A stretch of DNA of 64,000 nt from Streptomyces sp. yr375. GTDB taxonomy: Bacteria > Actinomycetota > Actinomycetes > Streptomycetales > Streptomycetaceae. Both the position numbers and the translations under genes were made by a program. The notes under the pieces were generated by a model. The model saw nothing but the letters and a program-made list of their open reading frames with translations, ran no database searches and was not told the DNA's origin. Location: the NCBI RefSeq assembly GCF_900110755.1, contig NZ_FOFF01000013.1, positions 104,192-168,191 of the forward strand, in the 5' to 3' direction. The stretch's first letter is position 1; each line of letters starts with the position of its first letter. Shown here in pieces: positions 25,565 through 34,773 of the stretch.

Positions 25565-26469
25565 GTCTCGCCCCGCGGGCCGTGCTGGTCCACCGCACCA
25601 CGGAGTACGAGGAGTTGGTGGCCCGGCACGGCACGCACGGCCAGGCCGCCTTCTTCCTCTCCTCGCGGGGCCGCGACATCGAGGAGATCGCCGAACGCCA
25701 CCGCCGCACCCGGCGGGCACTGGCCGAGGTGACGGCGGCGATTCCCCTGACCTGGCGTCAGACCCGGGTGGAACGAACCGACTTGGACCGCTTCCTCTTC
25801 GCACCCGAGGACGTGGTGGTCGTGGTCGGCCAGGACGGACTGGTGGCGAACGCCGCCAAGTACCTGGCCGGACAACCGGTGGTGGGCATCGACACGGACC
25901 CCGGCCGCAACCCGGGCGTCCTGGTCCGCCACCGCCCGGCCGACGCCCGCACGCTCCTGCCCTCCGTGCTCGCGCCCGGCACCGGCACGACCGACCTGAC
26001 CATGGTCGAGGCGGTCGCCGACGACACCCAGCGGCTGCTGGCCCTCAACGAGATCTACCTCGGCGCTCCGGGCCACCAGACCGCCCGCTACCGCCTGGGC
26101 CTCGACGACGACGGGGGTGCCGTCGAGGCCCAGGCTTCTTCCGGGGTGCTGGTGGGCACGGGCACGGGGGCGACCGGCTGGATCCGCTCGGTCTGGCAGG
26201 AACGGTCCGCCGGCGACACCGGTCTGCGGCTCCCGGCCCCGACGGAGGACCGCCTGGTGTGGTTCGTACGCGAGGCCTGGCCGTCCCCCGCCACCGGCAC
26301 CTCCCTGGTCGCCGGCGAACTCACCCCCGACGCCCGCCTCACCCTCACCGTCGAATCAGAACGCCTCATCGCCTTCGGCGACGGCATCGAGACCGACGCG
26401 GTGGAGCTGACATGGGGGCAGCGGGTGCGGGTGGGGCGAGCGGGAACGGCACTGCGGCTCGTGGGGTGA
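25561..26469 (+). CDS. NAD-kinase-fold protein of unknown activity
   Basis: 302 residues from GTG 25561. The fold resembles ATP-NAD kinases: VVVVVGQDGLVANAAKYL takes the place of the GGDGT nucleotide motif, GIDTDPGRNPG and LNEIYLG correspond to the NE-containing strand, and GTGTGATGW corresponds to the TGSTAY segment. The first Gly of GGDG is Gln and the Thr is Leu, so catalysis may differ from standard NAD kinases, which are ~300 residues and essential. Translational coupling to an SPFH protein is unusual for a housekeeping NAD kinase. A specialised nucleotide or lipid kinase is plausible. Confidence 0.65.
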   Translation: MSLAPRAVLVHRTTEYEELVARHGTHGQAAFFLSSRGRDIEEIAERHRRTRRALAEVTAAIPLTWRQTRVERTDLDRFLFAPEDVVVVVGQDGLVANAAKYLAGQPVVGIDTDPGRNPGVLVRHRPADARTLLPSVLAPGTGTTDLTMVEAVADDTQRLLALNEIYLGAPGHQTARYRLGLDDDGGAVEAQASSGVLVGTGTGATGWIRSVWQERSAGDTGLRLPAPTEDRLVWFVREAWPSPATGTSLVAGELTPDARLTLTVESERLIAFGDGIETDAVELTWGQRVRVGRAGTALRLVG

Positions 26470-26489
26470 GCCGCAGGCCGTCGGCCCGC

Positions 26490-29054
26490 TCACAGACGCG
26501 GGTCCACCGGCTCCGACTCCAGGGCCAGTACCCCGAACACCGCCTCGTGGACGCGCCACAGCGGCTCGCCCTCGGCGAGGCGGTCCAGGGACTCCAGGCC
26601 GAGCACGTACTCGCGGATCGCCAGCGACCGCTTGTGGTTGAGGAAACGGCCGCGCAGGCGGGCGAGGTTGTCGGGGCGGGTGTAGTCCGGGCCGTAGATG
26701 ATCCGGAGGTACTCGCGGCCCCGGCACTTGATGCCGGGCTGGACCAGACGGCCTTCCCCGTCGCGGGCCAGCGCGCCGAGCGGCTTGACGACCATGCCCT
26801 CGCCGCCCCGGCCCGTCAGCTCCAGCCACCAGTCGACGCCGGCCCGCACCGACTCGGGGTCGGCCGGGTCGACGTACAGCCGACCGGTGCTCTGCAGCAG
26901 GCCCGTGCTGTCGTGCTCCACCAGCCGGTCCAGGAACGACAGTTGCTCGTCGTGCGGCAGCGCCGCGAGGCTGCGGCCCTGGACCGCGAGGAGCTGGAAC
27001 GGGGCCAGCCGGACGCCGTCCAGGCCGTCCGTGGTCCAGCAGTAGCGGCGGTACGCCGTCGTGAACGCGGCCGCGTCCTCGGCGCGTTCACGCTGCCGGG
27101 AGAGCAGGTCCGTGACGTCGACCCCGCGCGCCGCCGCGCCCTCCAGTGCGGCCAGCGCGCCCGGGAAGACCGCGCCGGACGCCGCGCCCACGGCCGCGTA
27201 CTGCGAGCGCAGCAGGCCGGTTGCCTTCAGCGACCACGGCAGCAGTTCGGCGTCCAACAGGAGCCAGTCCGTGTCCAGTTCGGACCACAGGCCCGCCTCG
27301 TCCACCGCCGCCCGCACCCGGCCGAGGATCTCCTCCGTCACCGTCTGTTCGTCGAAGAACGGGCGGCCCGTACGGGTGTAGAGGGACCCGGTGGGGCCGT
27401 CCACGTCGAACCGCCTGCGCGCCGTCTCCGCATCGCGGCACACCAGCGCCACCGCCCTGGAGCCCATGTGCTTCTCCTCGCACACGACCCGTGCGACGCC
27501 GTCGCGCGCGTACTGCGCGAACGCCTCCGCCGGGTGCTCGAGGTAGCCCTCGATGTGCGAGGTGGCCGTGGGGGCCATCGTCGGCGGGAGGTAGGGCAGC
27601 AGGCGCGGGTCGACCGCGAAGCGGCTCATCACCTCCAGGGCCGCCGCCGCGTTCTCCTCACGGATCGAGACGCGGCTCTGGCCGTCGTACCGGGTCTCGA
27701 CGATCCGTCGGCCGTGGACGTCCGCCAGCGCCAGCGGCCGGCCGTCCTGCCCGCCCGGCGCTTCCGACGCCAGCGGCCGCGCCGGCTCGTACCAGACCTG
27801 CTCCGCCGGTACGTCGACCAGCTCGCGTTCCGGCCAGCGCAGCGCGGTCAGCTTGCCGCCGAAGACCGCGCCGGTGTCCAGGCAGATGGTGTTGTTCAGC
27901 CAGGTGGCGTCCGGGACGGGCGTGTGGCCGTAGACGACGGCCGCCCGGCCCCGGTAGTCCTCCGCCCACGGGTAGCGCACCGGCAGCCCGAACTCGTCGG
28001 TCTCGCCGGTGGTCTCACCGTAGAGCGCGTGCGAGCGGACCCGGCCGGAGGTGCGGCCGTGGTACTTCTCCGGCAGCCCCGCGTGGCAGACCACCAGCCG
28101 GCCCCCGTCGAGGACGTAGTGGCTGACCAGCCCGTCGATGAACTCCCGTACCTCGGCACGGAATTCCTCGCTCTCCGCGCCCATCTGCTCGATGGTCTCG
28201 GCCAGGCCGTGGGTGTGCTGGACCTTGCGGCCCTTCAGGTGACGGCCGTACTTGTTCTCGTGGTTGCCGGGTACGCACAGAGCGTTGCCCGACTTCACCA
28301 TCGCCATCACACGGCGCAGGACGCCCGGGCTGTCCGGGCCCCGGTCGACCAGGTCGCCGACGAAGACGGCCTGCCGGCCCTCCGGGTGGACGCCGTCGGC
28401 GTACCCCAACTTGCCCAGCAGGGCGTCCAGTTCGAGAGCGCAGCCGTGGATGTCGCCGATGATGTCGAAGGGGCCGGTGAGGTGGGTCAGGTCGTTGAAG
28501 CGCTTCTCGGTGACGACCGAGGCGTTCTCGACCTCCTCGACCCCCCGCAGCACGTGCACCTTGCGGAAACCCTCCCGCTCCAAGTGCCTTAGGGAGCGGC
28601 GCAGTTCACGGGTGTGGCGCTGGATGACCCGGCGGGGCATGTCGGCGCGGTCCACGCGGGCCGCGTTGCGTTCGGCGCACACCTCCTCCGGGACGTCCAG
28701 CACGATGGCGATGGGCAGGACGTCGTACTGCTTGGCCAGGTCGATCAGTTGGCGGCGGGAGTCCGACTGCACGCTGGTCGCGTCGACGACGGTACGGCGG
28801 CCTGCCGCGAGCCGCTTGCCCGCGATGTAGTGCAGGACGTCGAAGGCGTCGCGGGTCGCGCTCTGGTCGTTCTCGTCGTCGGAGACCAGGCCGCGGCAGA
28901 AGTCGGAGGAGATGACCTCGGTGGGCTTGAAGTTGCGGCGGGCGAAGGTGGACTTGCCCGAGCCGGACGCGCCGATCAGCACCACGAGGGAGAGATCGGT
29001 GACGGGCAGGACGCGTCCCTGCCGGTCCGCGGCAGAACTCTGATTCTCCGTCAT
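26490..29054 (-). CDS. pnkp: Polynucleotide kinase-phosphatase-ligase (bacterial RNA repair)
   Basis: 854 residues from ATG 29054. Three enzymatic parts are seen in order: a P-loop kinase (GASGSGKST, ~28-36), a calcineurin-type phosphatase (GDIHGC, GDLVDRGPDS, GNHENKYG, YGHTPVP) and a nucleotidyltransferase ligase with EEKHMGSRA as the Lys motif. It heals and seals broken RNA, especially tRNA cut by ribotoxins: 5'-OH phosphorylation, 2',3'-cyclic phosphate removal and ligation. In this family the ligase is activated by Hen1, encoded by the overlapping upstream gene (ATGA). Confidence 0.95.
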   Translation of the reverse strand: MTENQSSAADRQGRVLPVTDLSLVVLIGASGSGKSTFARRNFKPTEVISSDFCRGLVSDDENDQSATRDAFDVLHYIAGKRLAAGRRTVVDATSVQSDSRRQLIDLAKQYDVLPIAIVLDVPEEVCAERNAARVDRADMPRRVIQRHTRELRRSLRHLEREGFRKVHVLRGVEEVENASVVTEKRFNDLTHLTGPFDIIGDIHGCALELDALLGKLGYADGVHPEGRQAVFVGDLVDRGPDSPGVLRRVMAMVKSGNALCVPGNHENKYGRHLKGRKVQHTHGLAETIEQMGAESEEFRAEVREFIDGLVSHYVLDGGRLVVCHAGLPEKYHGRTSGRVRSHALYGETTGETDEFGLPVRYPWAEDYRGRAAVVYGHTPVPDATWLNNTICLDTGAVFGGKLTALRWPERELVDVPAEQVWYEPARPLASEAPGGQDGRPLALADVHGRRIVETRYDGQSRVSIREENAAAALEVMSRFAVDPRLLPYLPPTMAPTATSHIEGYLEHPAEAFAQYARDGVARVVCEEKHMGSRAVALVCRDAETARRRFDVDGPTGSLYTRTGRPFFDEQTVTEEILGRVRAAVDEAGLWSELDTDWLLLDAELLPWSLKATGLLRSQYAAVGAASGAVFPGALAALEGAAARGVDVTDLLSRQRERAEDAAAFTTAYRRYCWTTDGLDGVRLAPFQLLAVQGRSLAALPHDEQLSFLDRLVEHDSTGLLQSTGRLYVDPADPESVRAGVDWWLELTGRGGEGMVVKPLGALARDGEGRLVQPGIKCRGREYLRIIYGPDYTRPDNLARLRGRFLNHKRSLAIREYVLGLESLDRLAEGEPLWRVHEAVFGVLALESEPVDPRL

Positions 29055-30550
29055 GCCGCCTTCGCCTCCTTCTCGTTCACGTTCTTCTCGTTCGCGTTCT
29101 TCTCGTTCGGGTTCTTCATGCTGAAAATCGCCATCTGGGTGGGTGGGCCGACCTCCGGGTCGTCCGGGCCCACGGGGACGAACTCGACGTCGTAGCCGTG
29201 CCGTTCGGCGACCGTGGTCGCCCAGGTGCGGAACTCCTCGCGGGTCCACTCGAAGCGGTGGTCGCCGTGCCGGACATGGCCGGCCGGGAGGGACTCCCAG
29301 CGGACGTTGTACTCGACGTTCGGGGTGGTCACCAGGACCGTGCGCGGGCGGGCCGCGCCGAACACCGCGTACTCCAGGGCGGGCAGCCTCGGCAGGTCGA
29401 GGTGTTCGATGACCTCGCTGAGCACGGCGGCGTCGTACCCCTTGAGGCGGGTGTCGGTGTAGGCGAGCGAGCCCTGGAGGAGCTGGACGCGCGAGGCCTG
29501 CCGCTCGCCCATGCGGTCCAGCTTCAGCCGCCGGGAGGCGATGGTGAGCGCGCGCATCGACACGTCGACGCCGACGATCTCGGTGAACCGCGGGTCCTTC
29601 AGCAGCGCCTGCACCAACTGGCCCTGCCCGCAGCCGAGATCGAGCACCCGGGCGGCCCCGGACGCCGTCAGCGCCGAGACGATTCGCTCGCGGCGCAGCA
29701 CGGCCAGCGGGGTCGGCCGCTCCTCCGTCTCGACCTCGGCCGCGACGGCGTTGTCGATCTCCTCGACCTCGCTGTCGTCGGCCTCGGCGAGCCGCACCAG
29801 CTCCAGCCGCTCCATCGCCTCCCGGGTCAGCGACCAACGGCGGGACAGGTAACGGCTGGTGATCAGCTTCTGCTGGGGGTGGCCGGACAGCCAGCCCTCA
29901 CCGGCGCGCAGCAGCTTGTCGACCTCGTCGGGAGAGACCCAGTAGTGCTTGGCGTCGTCGAGGACCGGCAGCAGGACGTACAGGTGACGCAGGGCCTCGG
30001 CGACGGTGAGCGTCTCCGACTCCAGGACGAGGCGCACGTACCGCGAGTCGCCCCAGTCCGGGAACTCCCGGTCGAGGGGCACCGGTTCGGCGTCGACCGT
30101 CCAGCCGAGCGGCTCGAAGAGACCCCGGACGAGGTCGGGGCCGCCACGGGCCGGCAGCGCGGGCACCTCGACCCGCAACGGCCGTGCCTGCGCCGGGAGT
30201 TCGGGCCGCGCGGCGCACACCCCGCGCATCGCGCTGGAGAACACGCCGCTCAGCGCGACCGCGAGCAGCGAAGAGGCCGCGTACGGGCGGTCGTTGACGT
30301 ACTGGGCGAGGGCCGCGTCGGGAGCGCCGCCGCGCCCCTTGCCCTTGCCGCGCCGCACCAGCGCGACGGCGTCCACCTCCAGCAGCAGCGCCGCCGTGCA
30401 GCGCTCGGCGGCGGCCTCGGGATAGAGGACATGGGCCGTGCCGTAGGAGGTGGAGAACGCCTGCGATTTGTCCGGGTGCTTGTGCAGCAGGAAGCCCAGG
30501 TCGGTGGCGGGGCGCTCGGGGGTGCCGGTGGTGCTGATCGTCAGGAACAC
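29051..30550 (-). CDS. hen1: 3'-terminal RNA ribose 2'-O-methyltransferase Hen1
   Basis: 499 residues from GTG 30550 (VFLTISTTG), with GAGG upstream. The N-terminal ~250 residues form the ligase-activating domain (FLLHKHPDKSQ, YVNDRPYAASS). The C-terminal half is a SAM methyltransferase with DLGCGQGQL and the metal-binding motif SEVIEHLD...HRFEW typical of Hen1. It methylates the 2'-OH at the break before sealing by Pnkp, so repaired RNA resists being cut again. The C-terminus has an NPNEKNANEKNVNEK near-repeat tail. It forms a two-gene operon with pnkp. Confidence 0.95.
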   Translation of the reverse strand: MFLTISTTGTPERPATDLGFLLHKHPDKSQAFSTSYGTAHVLYPEAAAERCTAALLLEVDAVALVRRGKGKGRGGAPDAALAQYVNDRPYAASSLLAVALSGVFSSAMRGVCAARPELPAQARPLRVEVPALPARGGPDLVRGLFEPLGWTVDAEPVPLDREFPDWGDSRYVRLVLESETLTVAEALRHLYVLLPVLDDAKHYWVSPDEVDKLLRAGEGWLSGHPQQKLITSRYLSRRWSLTREAMERLELVRLAEADDSEVEEIDNAVAAEVETEERPTPLAVLRRERIVSALTASGAARVLDLGCGQGQLVQALLKDPRFTEIVGVDVSMRALTIASRRLKLDRMGERQASRVQLLQGSLAYTDTRLKGYDAAVLSEVIEHLDLPRLPALEYAVFGAARPRTVLVTTPNVEYNVRWESLPAGHVRHGDHRFEWTREEFRTWATTVAERHGYDVEFVPVGPDDPEVGPPTQMAIFSMKNPNEKNANEKNVNEKEAKAA

Positions 30551-30685
30551 GGTGGGTGCCTCGGAACGGTTCGGATGGGGTGCGAAAGCGCTGGTCGTGC
30601 GCTCACGCGCCCCTCCAACGTACCGAGAACGGTCCGCCGACACCCGACAATTTCCGCCCCGCGCCGCGCGCGCCGACGCGTGCTC

Positions 30686-31609
30686 CTACGACAGTTGCGC
30701 CTGCACCTCGGCGGAGATCAGTTCCAGGTGGTCCAGGTCGTGCAGGTCGAGGAGCTGGAGGTACATCCGCCGGGAGCCGACCTCGGCGTAGCGGCCGATC
30801 TTGTCGACGACCTCGGCCGGGGAACCGGCCAGCCCGTTGGCCTTGAGCTCCTCGACCTCGCGGCCGATCGCGGCGGCGCGCCGGGCGAGCTCCTGGTCGT
30901 CCTTGCCGACGCAGACGACGAGGGCGTTGGAGAGGGTGATCGCGTCGGCGTCGCGGCCGATCTCCGCCGCGGCGTCCCGCACCCGGCCGAACTGCCGCTC
31001 GCTGTCCTCGACCGAGCCGAACGGCATGTTGAACTCGTCGGCGAACCGGGCGGCCAGCCGCGGCGTGCGGGTCGCGCCGGTGCCGCCGATCAGCACCGGG
31101 ATCTTCGACTGCGCGGGCTTGGGCAGCGCGGGTGAGTCCGTGAGGTCGTAGTACGTGCCGTGGAAGTCGAAGGTCTTGCCGAGTTCGGTGGCCCACAGGC
31201 CCGTGACGATCTCGAGCTGCTCCTCCAGCCGGCCGATCTTCTCCTTCGGGAAGGGGATGCCGTACGCCGTGTGCTCCGCCTCGAACCAGCCCGCGCCCAG
31301 GCCGAGTTCGACACGCCCGCCGGACATCTGGTCCACCTGCGCGACCTGGATGGCGAGGACGCCGGGCAGCCGGAAGGTGCCGGCGGTCATCAGCGTGCCG
31401 AGGCGGATGCGCTTGGTCTCGCGGGCGAGTCCGGCGAGGGTGATCCAGGCGTCCGTGGGGCCCGGGAGGCCGCTCCCGTCACCCATCTTCAGATAGTGGT
31501 CAGACCGGAAAAATGCCTCGAAACCGAGGTCCTCGGTGGCCTTGGCCACGGTGAGAAGGGTGTCGTAGGTCGCCCCCTGCTGGGGCTCGGTGAAGATGCG
31601 AAGATCCAT
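30686..31609 (-). CDS. LLM-class F420-dependent oxidoreductase
   Basis: 307 residues from ATG 31609. It has the luciferase-like TIM-barrel features of F420-dependent enzymes: DLRIFTEPQQGATYDTLLTVAKATEDLGFEAFFRSDHY, GTLMTAGTFRLPGVLAIQVAQVDQMSGGRVELGLGAGW and PVLIGGTGATRTPRLAARFADEFN. The substrate is unknown. It is monocistronic, 76 bp beyond the start of hen1. Confidence 0.9.
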   Translation of the reverse strand: MDLRIFTEPQQGATYDTLLTVAKATEDLGFEAFFRSDHYLKMGDGSGLPGPTDAWITLAGLARETKRIRLGTLMTAGTFRLPGVLAIQVAQVDQMSGGRVELGLGAGWFEAEHTAYGIPFPKEKIGRLEEQLEIVTGLWATELGKTFDFHGTYYDLTDSPALPKPAQSKIPVLIGGTGATRTPRLAARFADEFNMPFGSVEDSERQFGRVRDAAAEIGRDADAITLSNALVVCVGKDDQELARRAAAIGREVEELKANGLAGSPAEVVDKIGRYAEVGSRRMYLQLLDLHDLDHLELISAEVQAQLS

Positions 31610-31855
31610 GCCTCCATCCTGCACTCCGGCCGCCCCGTCAACCCCACCGGCCTGCCCGCCCCCGCCCCTCCCCGGTCGGGTGAAAAACGCCCGTGCCGTG
31701 CGTGGGGGGTTGCCTGGGCCAGTGACCCGCCCCCGTGGTGATCGTTGGCGTGGGCGGAGCCGGACCGCCGGCACCCACGCCCGGCTGGTCAGCGCCGGGG
31801 CGTCACCCGCATCGGCCCTCCTCGCAGGGGGCCGGCCAGGGCCGAGGAGGCCGTC

Positions 31856-32077
31856 ATGTCCGAAGAGACCGTGCCGCAGCAGGGCGGGTCCACCGCCGCA
31901 GCCCCGCCGAAGGGGTTGCTGCAGCAGATGGAGGAACTGATGGCGGCGCTGAACGCGGATCTGTCCGACCTGGAGATCAAGTCGGGTTTCTCAGCCAAGG
32001 CGTCCACGTCGTCCACGCCGTCTACGGCATCCGCGGCTGATCAGCCCAGGTCGGACGGATACACGAGGGAAAGCTGA
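31856..32077 (+). CDS. Small hypothetical protein (73 residues)
   Basis: ATG 31856 is preceded by GAGGAGG. The sequence has an amphipathic helix (GLLQQMEELMAALNADLSDLEIK) between Gln/Ala/Pro-rich and Ser/Thr-rich ends. It has no membrane segment or Cys. I do not recognise the family. It converges with the GH3 gene 23 bp downstream. The 246 bp before it (31610-31855) hold its promoter and GC-rich inverted repeats, but no other gene. Confidence 0.55.
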   Translation: MSEETVPQQGGSTAAAPPKGLLQQMEELMAALNADLSDLEIKSGFSAKASTSSTPSTASAADQPRSDGYTRES

Positions 32078-32100
32078 GCATGATGGCGGCCGGTGCCCGG

Positions 32101-34395
32101 TCAGTCGATCGTCAGCGTCGCCTTGCCCGTCGCGAGTGAGCTGTTGCCCACGTAGATGTCGACGGCCCCTGCCTCGAGCTCGAACTGTCCGCTGGTGTCG
32201 TGGGTCCAGAAGCCGAGGTCCTCGGCACCGAGGCGGAAGCGGACGGTGATGCTCCGGCCCGGGGCCAGGCTCACCCTGCGGAAGCCGCGCAGTCGGCGTA
32301 CCGGCTGGACGATGCTCGCCACCGGATCGTGGAGGTAGAGCTGGACGACCTCGTCGCCCGCCCGCGCGCCGGTGTTGCGCACGCTGACCGTCACCTCGAC
32401 TGTGTCGCCCTTGCGCAGGGCACGGGAAGAGATCCGTCGGCTGCTCAGGGCGGGGTCGCTGATCGTGAACGTGGTGTAGCTGAGGCCGTGCCCGAAGGGG
32501 AACCGGGGTCCGTCGGGCAGGTCCAGGTACTTGGAGGTGTACTTGTTGTCGGCGTCGTAGGGGCGGCCGGTGTTCTCGTGGTTGTAGTAGATCGGGACCT
32601 GTCCGACGCTGCGGGGGAAGGTCACCGGGAGCTTGCCGCCAGGATTGACAGTGCCGAACAACACGTCCGCGACGGCGTTGCCCGCCTCCATGCCGGGGTG
32701 CCATGCCTCCAGGACGGCGGGGGCGGAGTCCAGCCAGCCGCCGATGGTGAGGGGACGCCCGTTGACCAGGACGACGACGAACGGCTTGCCCGTGTCCGCG
32801 ATCGCGGTGATCAGGTCTTCCTGTGCCCCGGGCAGGGTGATGTCGCTGCGCGAGCTGGCCTCGCCGCTCAGGGCCGGGGGCTCGCCGACCACGACGACGG
32901 TGACGTCGGCCGCCCGGGCCGCCGCTGCCGCGTCCTTGATTCCCGAGGTGTCCGTGCCGTCCGCGCTCACCCCCGTGACGGAGGTGACCTCGGCCTGCGG
33001 GGCTGCCGCCTTGATGCCCGCCAGCAGGGTGACCGCGGGGAACTTCCCCGCCCCCGGACCGGACCAAGTCCCTTGCAGGTCCGTGGAGTCGGCGAACGGA
33101 CCGACCACGGCGATGGAGCCGACCCCCGGGTGCAGGGGCAGCGCGCCCTGGTCGTTCTTCAACAGCACCATGGAACGCGCGGCGGTCGCCCGCGCCGCGG
33201 CACGGGCCTGCTTCGTCGGCTCCGTGACCGTTGCCGCCTCGTCGACGTAGGGGTGGTCGAAGAGCCCGAGCCGGAACTTCAGGCGCAGGATGCGGGAGAC
33301 CGCGTCGTCCAGCCGACGGGCCGTGATCCGGCCGCTCTTGAGCAACTGTCTGCCGTGGTCGGCGAGGTTGGTGCTGACCATCTCCATGTCCACCCCGGCG
33401 TTCAGGGCGAGTCGGCCGGCGTCGGCCCCGTCGGCGGCGAAGCCGTGGACGATCAGTTCCTGAACGCCCGTGTAGTCGCTGACGACGAACCCGTCGAAGC
33501 CCCACTCGCCCTTGAGGATGTCGGTCAGCGTGTGCCGGTTGCCGTGGGCGGGGACGCCGCTGACGGTGTTGAAGGAGGCCATGACGGTGGCCACCCCCGC
33601 GTCCAGGGCCGCCTTGAAGGGCGGGAGGTAGTGGTTGCGCAGGTGGGCCTCGGAGGTGTCCACGGTGTTGTAGTCACGGCCGCCTTCCGCGCCTCCGTAG
33701 GCGACGAAGTGCTTGGCGCAGGCCGCGAGCCGGTCGCCGGCGTCCAGGTGGGTGCCGTCGCCCTGGTAACCGCGGGTCTTCGCCGCGGCGAAGGCCGCCG
33801 CGAGGTAGGGGTCTTCGCCGCTGCCCTCCGCGATACGGCCCCAGCGCGGCTCGTGGGTGACGTCCATCATCGGGGAGAACGTCCAGCGCACCCCGTTGGA
33901 GCGCGCCTCCGCCGCCGAGACCTCGGCGTCCTTGCCGGCCACCGCCGGGTCGAAGCTGGACGCCTGGGCGAGCGGGATGGGGAAGGTGGTCCAGAAGCCG
34001 TGGATGACGTCCAGGCCGAACAGCAGGGGGATGCCCAACCGCGATTCCTCGACGGCGAGGCGCTGAAGATCGTTGGTGTGCTTCGCCCCGTAGATGTTGA
34101 GCACGGACCCGAGCCGGCCCGTACGGGCTGCCTTCTCCGCCTGTTCCGTCTGCCCGCCGCCGGGGCCGGTGTCGCCCGTCCAGGACATCTGCTGCAACTG
34201 CCCCAGCTTCTCCTCGACGGTCATCCGGCCCAACAGGGCCTTGATCTTCGTCTCGTACGGACCGGCCGCGCGCTGTGCGTCCGCGACCGAACCGTGCTCC
34301 GCGGCCTGCGCGGCCTGCGCGGTCCCCGTGGCGGCTGCGGCGGCGACCGAACCGCCGAGTGCCGAGATGACCGTACGCCTGCGTACCACACCCAT
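32101..34395 (-). CDS. Secreted GH3 beta-glucosidase
   Basis: 764 residues, BglX-like length. The N-terminus VVRRRTVISALGGSVAAAA with a following AQA-rich cleavage region looks like a Tat signal. The GH3 N-terminal barrel contains KHFVAYGG, and the nucleophile Asp307 lies in VSDYTG. The second domain holds VVVVGEPPALSGEASSRSD with the likely acid/base Glu. A fibronectin-III-like domain follows (about 660-764, VSVRNTGARAGDEVVQLY). It hydrolyses beta-linked gluco-oligosaccharides outside the cell. No CebR box was seen, but an inverted repeat lies at 34432-34458. Confidence 0.94.
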   Translation of the reverse strand: MGVVRRRTVISALGGSVAAAAATGTAQAAQAAEHGSVADAQRAAGPYETKIKALLGRMTVEEKLGQLQQMSWTGDTGPGGGQTEQAEKAARTGRLGSVLNIYGAKHTNDLQRLAVEESRLGIPLLFGLDVIHGFWTTFPIPLAQASSFDPAVAGKDAEVSAAEARSNGVRWTFSPMMDVTHEPRWGRIAEGSGEDPYLAAAFAAAKTRGYQGDGTHLDAGDRLAACAKHFVAYGGAEGGRDYNTVDTSEAHLRNHYLPPFKAALDAGVATVMASFNTVSGVPAHGNRHTLTDILKGEWGFDGFVVSDYTGVQELIVHGFAADGADAGRLALNAGVDMEMVSTNLADHGRQLLKSGRITARRLDDAVSRILRLKFRLGLFDHPYVDEAATVTEPTKQARAAARATAARSMVLLKNDQGALPLHPGVGSIAVVGPFADSTDLQGTWSGPGAGKFPAVTLLAGIKAAAPQAEVTSVTGVSADGTDTSGIKDAAAAARAADVTVVVVGEPPALSGEASSRSDITLPGAQEDLITAIADTGKPFVVVLVNGRPLTIGGWLDSAPAVLEAWHPGMEAGNAVADVLFGTVNPGGKLPVTFPRSVGQVPIYYNHENTGRPYDADNKYTSKYLDLPDGPRFPFGHGLSYTTFTISDPALSSRRISSRALRKGDTVEVTVSVRNTGARAGDEVVQLYLHDPVASIVQPVRRLRGFRRVSLAPGRSITVRFRLGAEDLGFWTHDTSGQFELEAGAVDIYVGNSSLATGKATLTID

Positions 34396-34431
34396 GCCTT
34401 CATCCTTTGAATAGGAGGGGCGAATCCTGGG

Positions 34432-34458
34432 CCTGCTGCCGTCAATAGTTGCAGCAGG
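34432..34458. promoter_or_regulatory. Inverted repeat upstream of the GH3 gene
   Basis: CCTGCTGC-N11-GCAGCAGG is a perfect 8-bp inverted repeat 37-63 bp before the GH3 start. It could be an operator or a leader hairpin. Confidence 0.4.
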
Positions 34459-34624
34459 TTACGGAGTCGTTGCGTCCACGTCAACAACATCGCCCGCGCG
34501 CTGCACATGTGAGGGCGCGTCAGGGAGCGGGAGGCGGGCATCGACCACCAGCCCGTGCATGGGCCATACAGGACTTCGACATCGACGTCGGCATCGACAT
34601 CGGCCGTCGGCGTCGGCATCGACA

Positions 34625-34659
34625 CCGCAGACCGCAGACCGCAGACCGCAGACCGCAGA
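34625..34659. repeat. 7-bp tandem repeat CCGCAGA (5 units)
   Basis: Five exact CCGCAGA units in non-coding DNA between the DUF6099-like and GH3 genes. Confidence 0.95.
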
Positions 34660-34773
34660 CCGCCACGGCTTTCCCGCGTTCCAAGCGTGCGCCGAGCGAG
34701 GACGAGGGCATGAGGGCCGAAGACATGGGGCCGAGCCCGCTCCGCCCACTGGCGGCCAGGGCCCGGCGGCTGC

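Larger units (their letters stand above)
34396..34773. other. Intergenic region with short repeats upstream of GH3
   Basis: 378 bp with no recognisable gene. Besides the inverted repeat and 7-bp repeat listed separately, the 34560-34625 stretch has runs of near-repeats of CATCGACATCGGC. It is the leader/promoter region of GH3 and the downstream flank of the DUF6099-like gene. Confidence 0.6.

Noticed and set aside
25561..26469. Housekeeping NAD kinase
   Set aside because: The GGDGT motif is changed to GQDGL and the gene is coupled to an SPFH gene, so the name NAD kinase was not given.
29198..31135. Plus-strand 645-codon frame antisense to hen1 and the F420 oxidoreductase
   Set aside because: It spans two well-supported genes on the other strand and their gap and has no recognisable domains.
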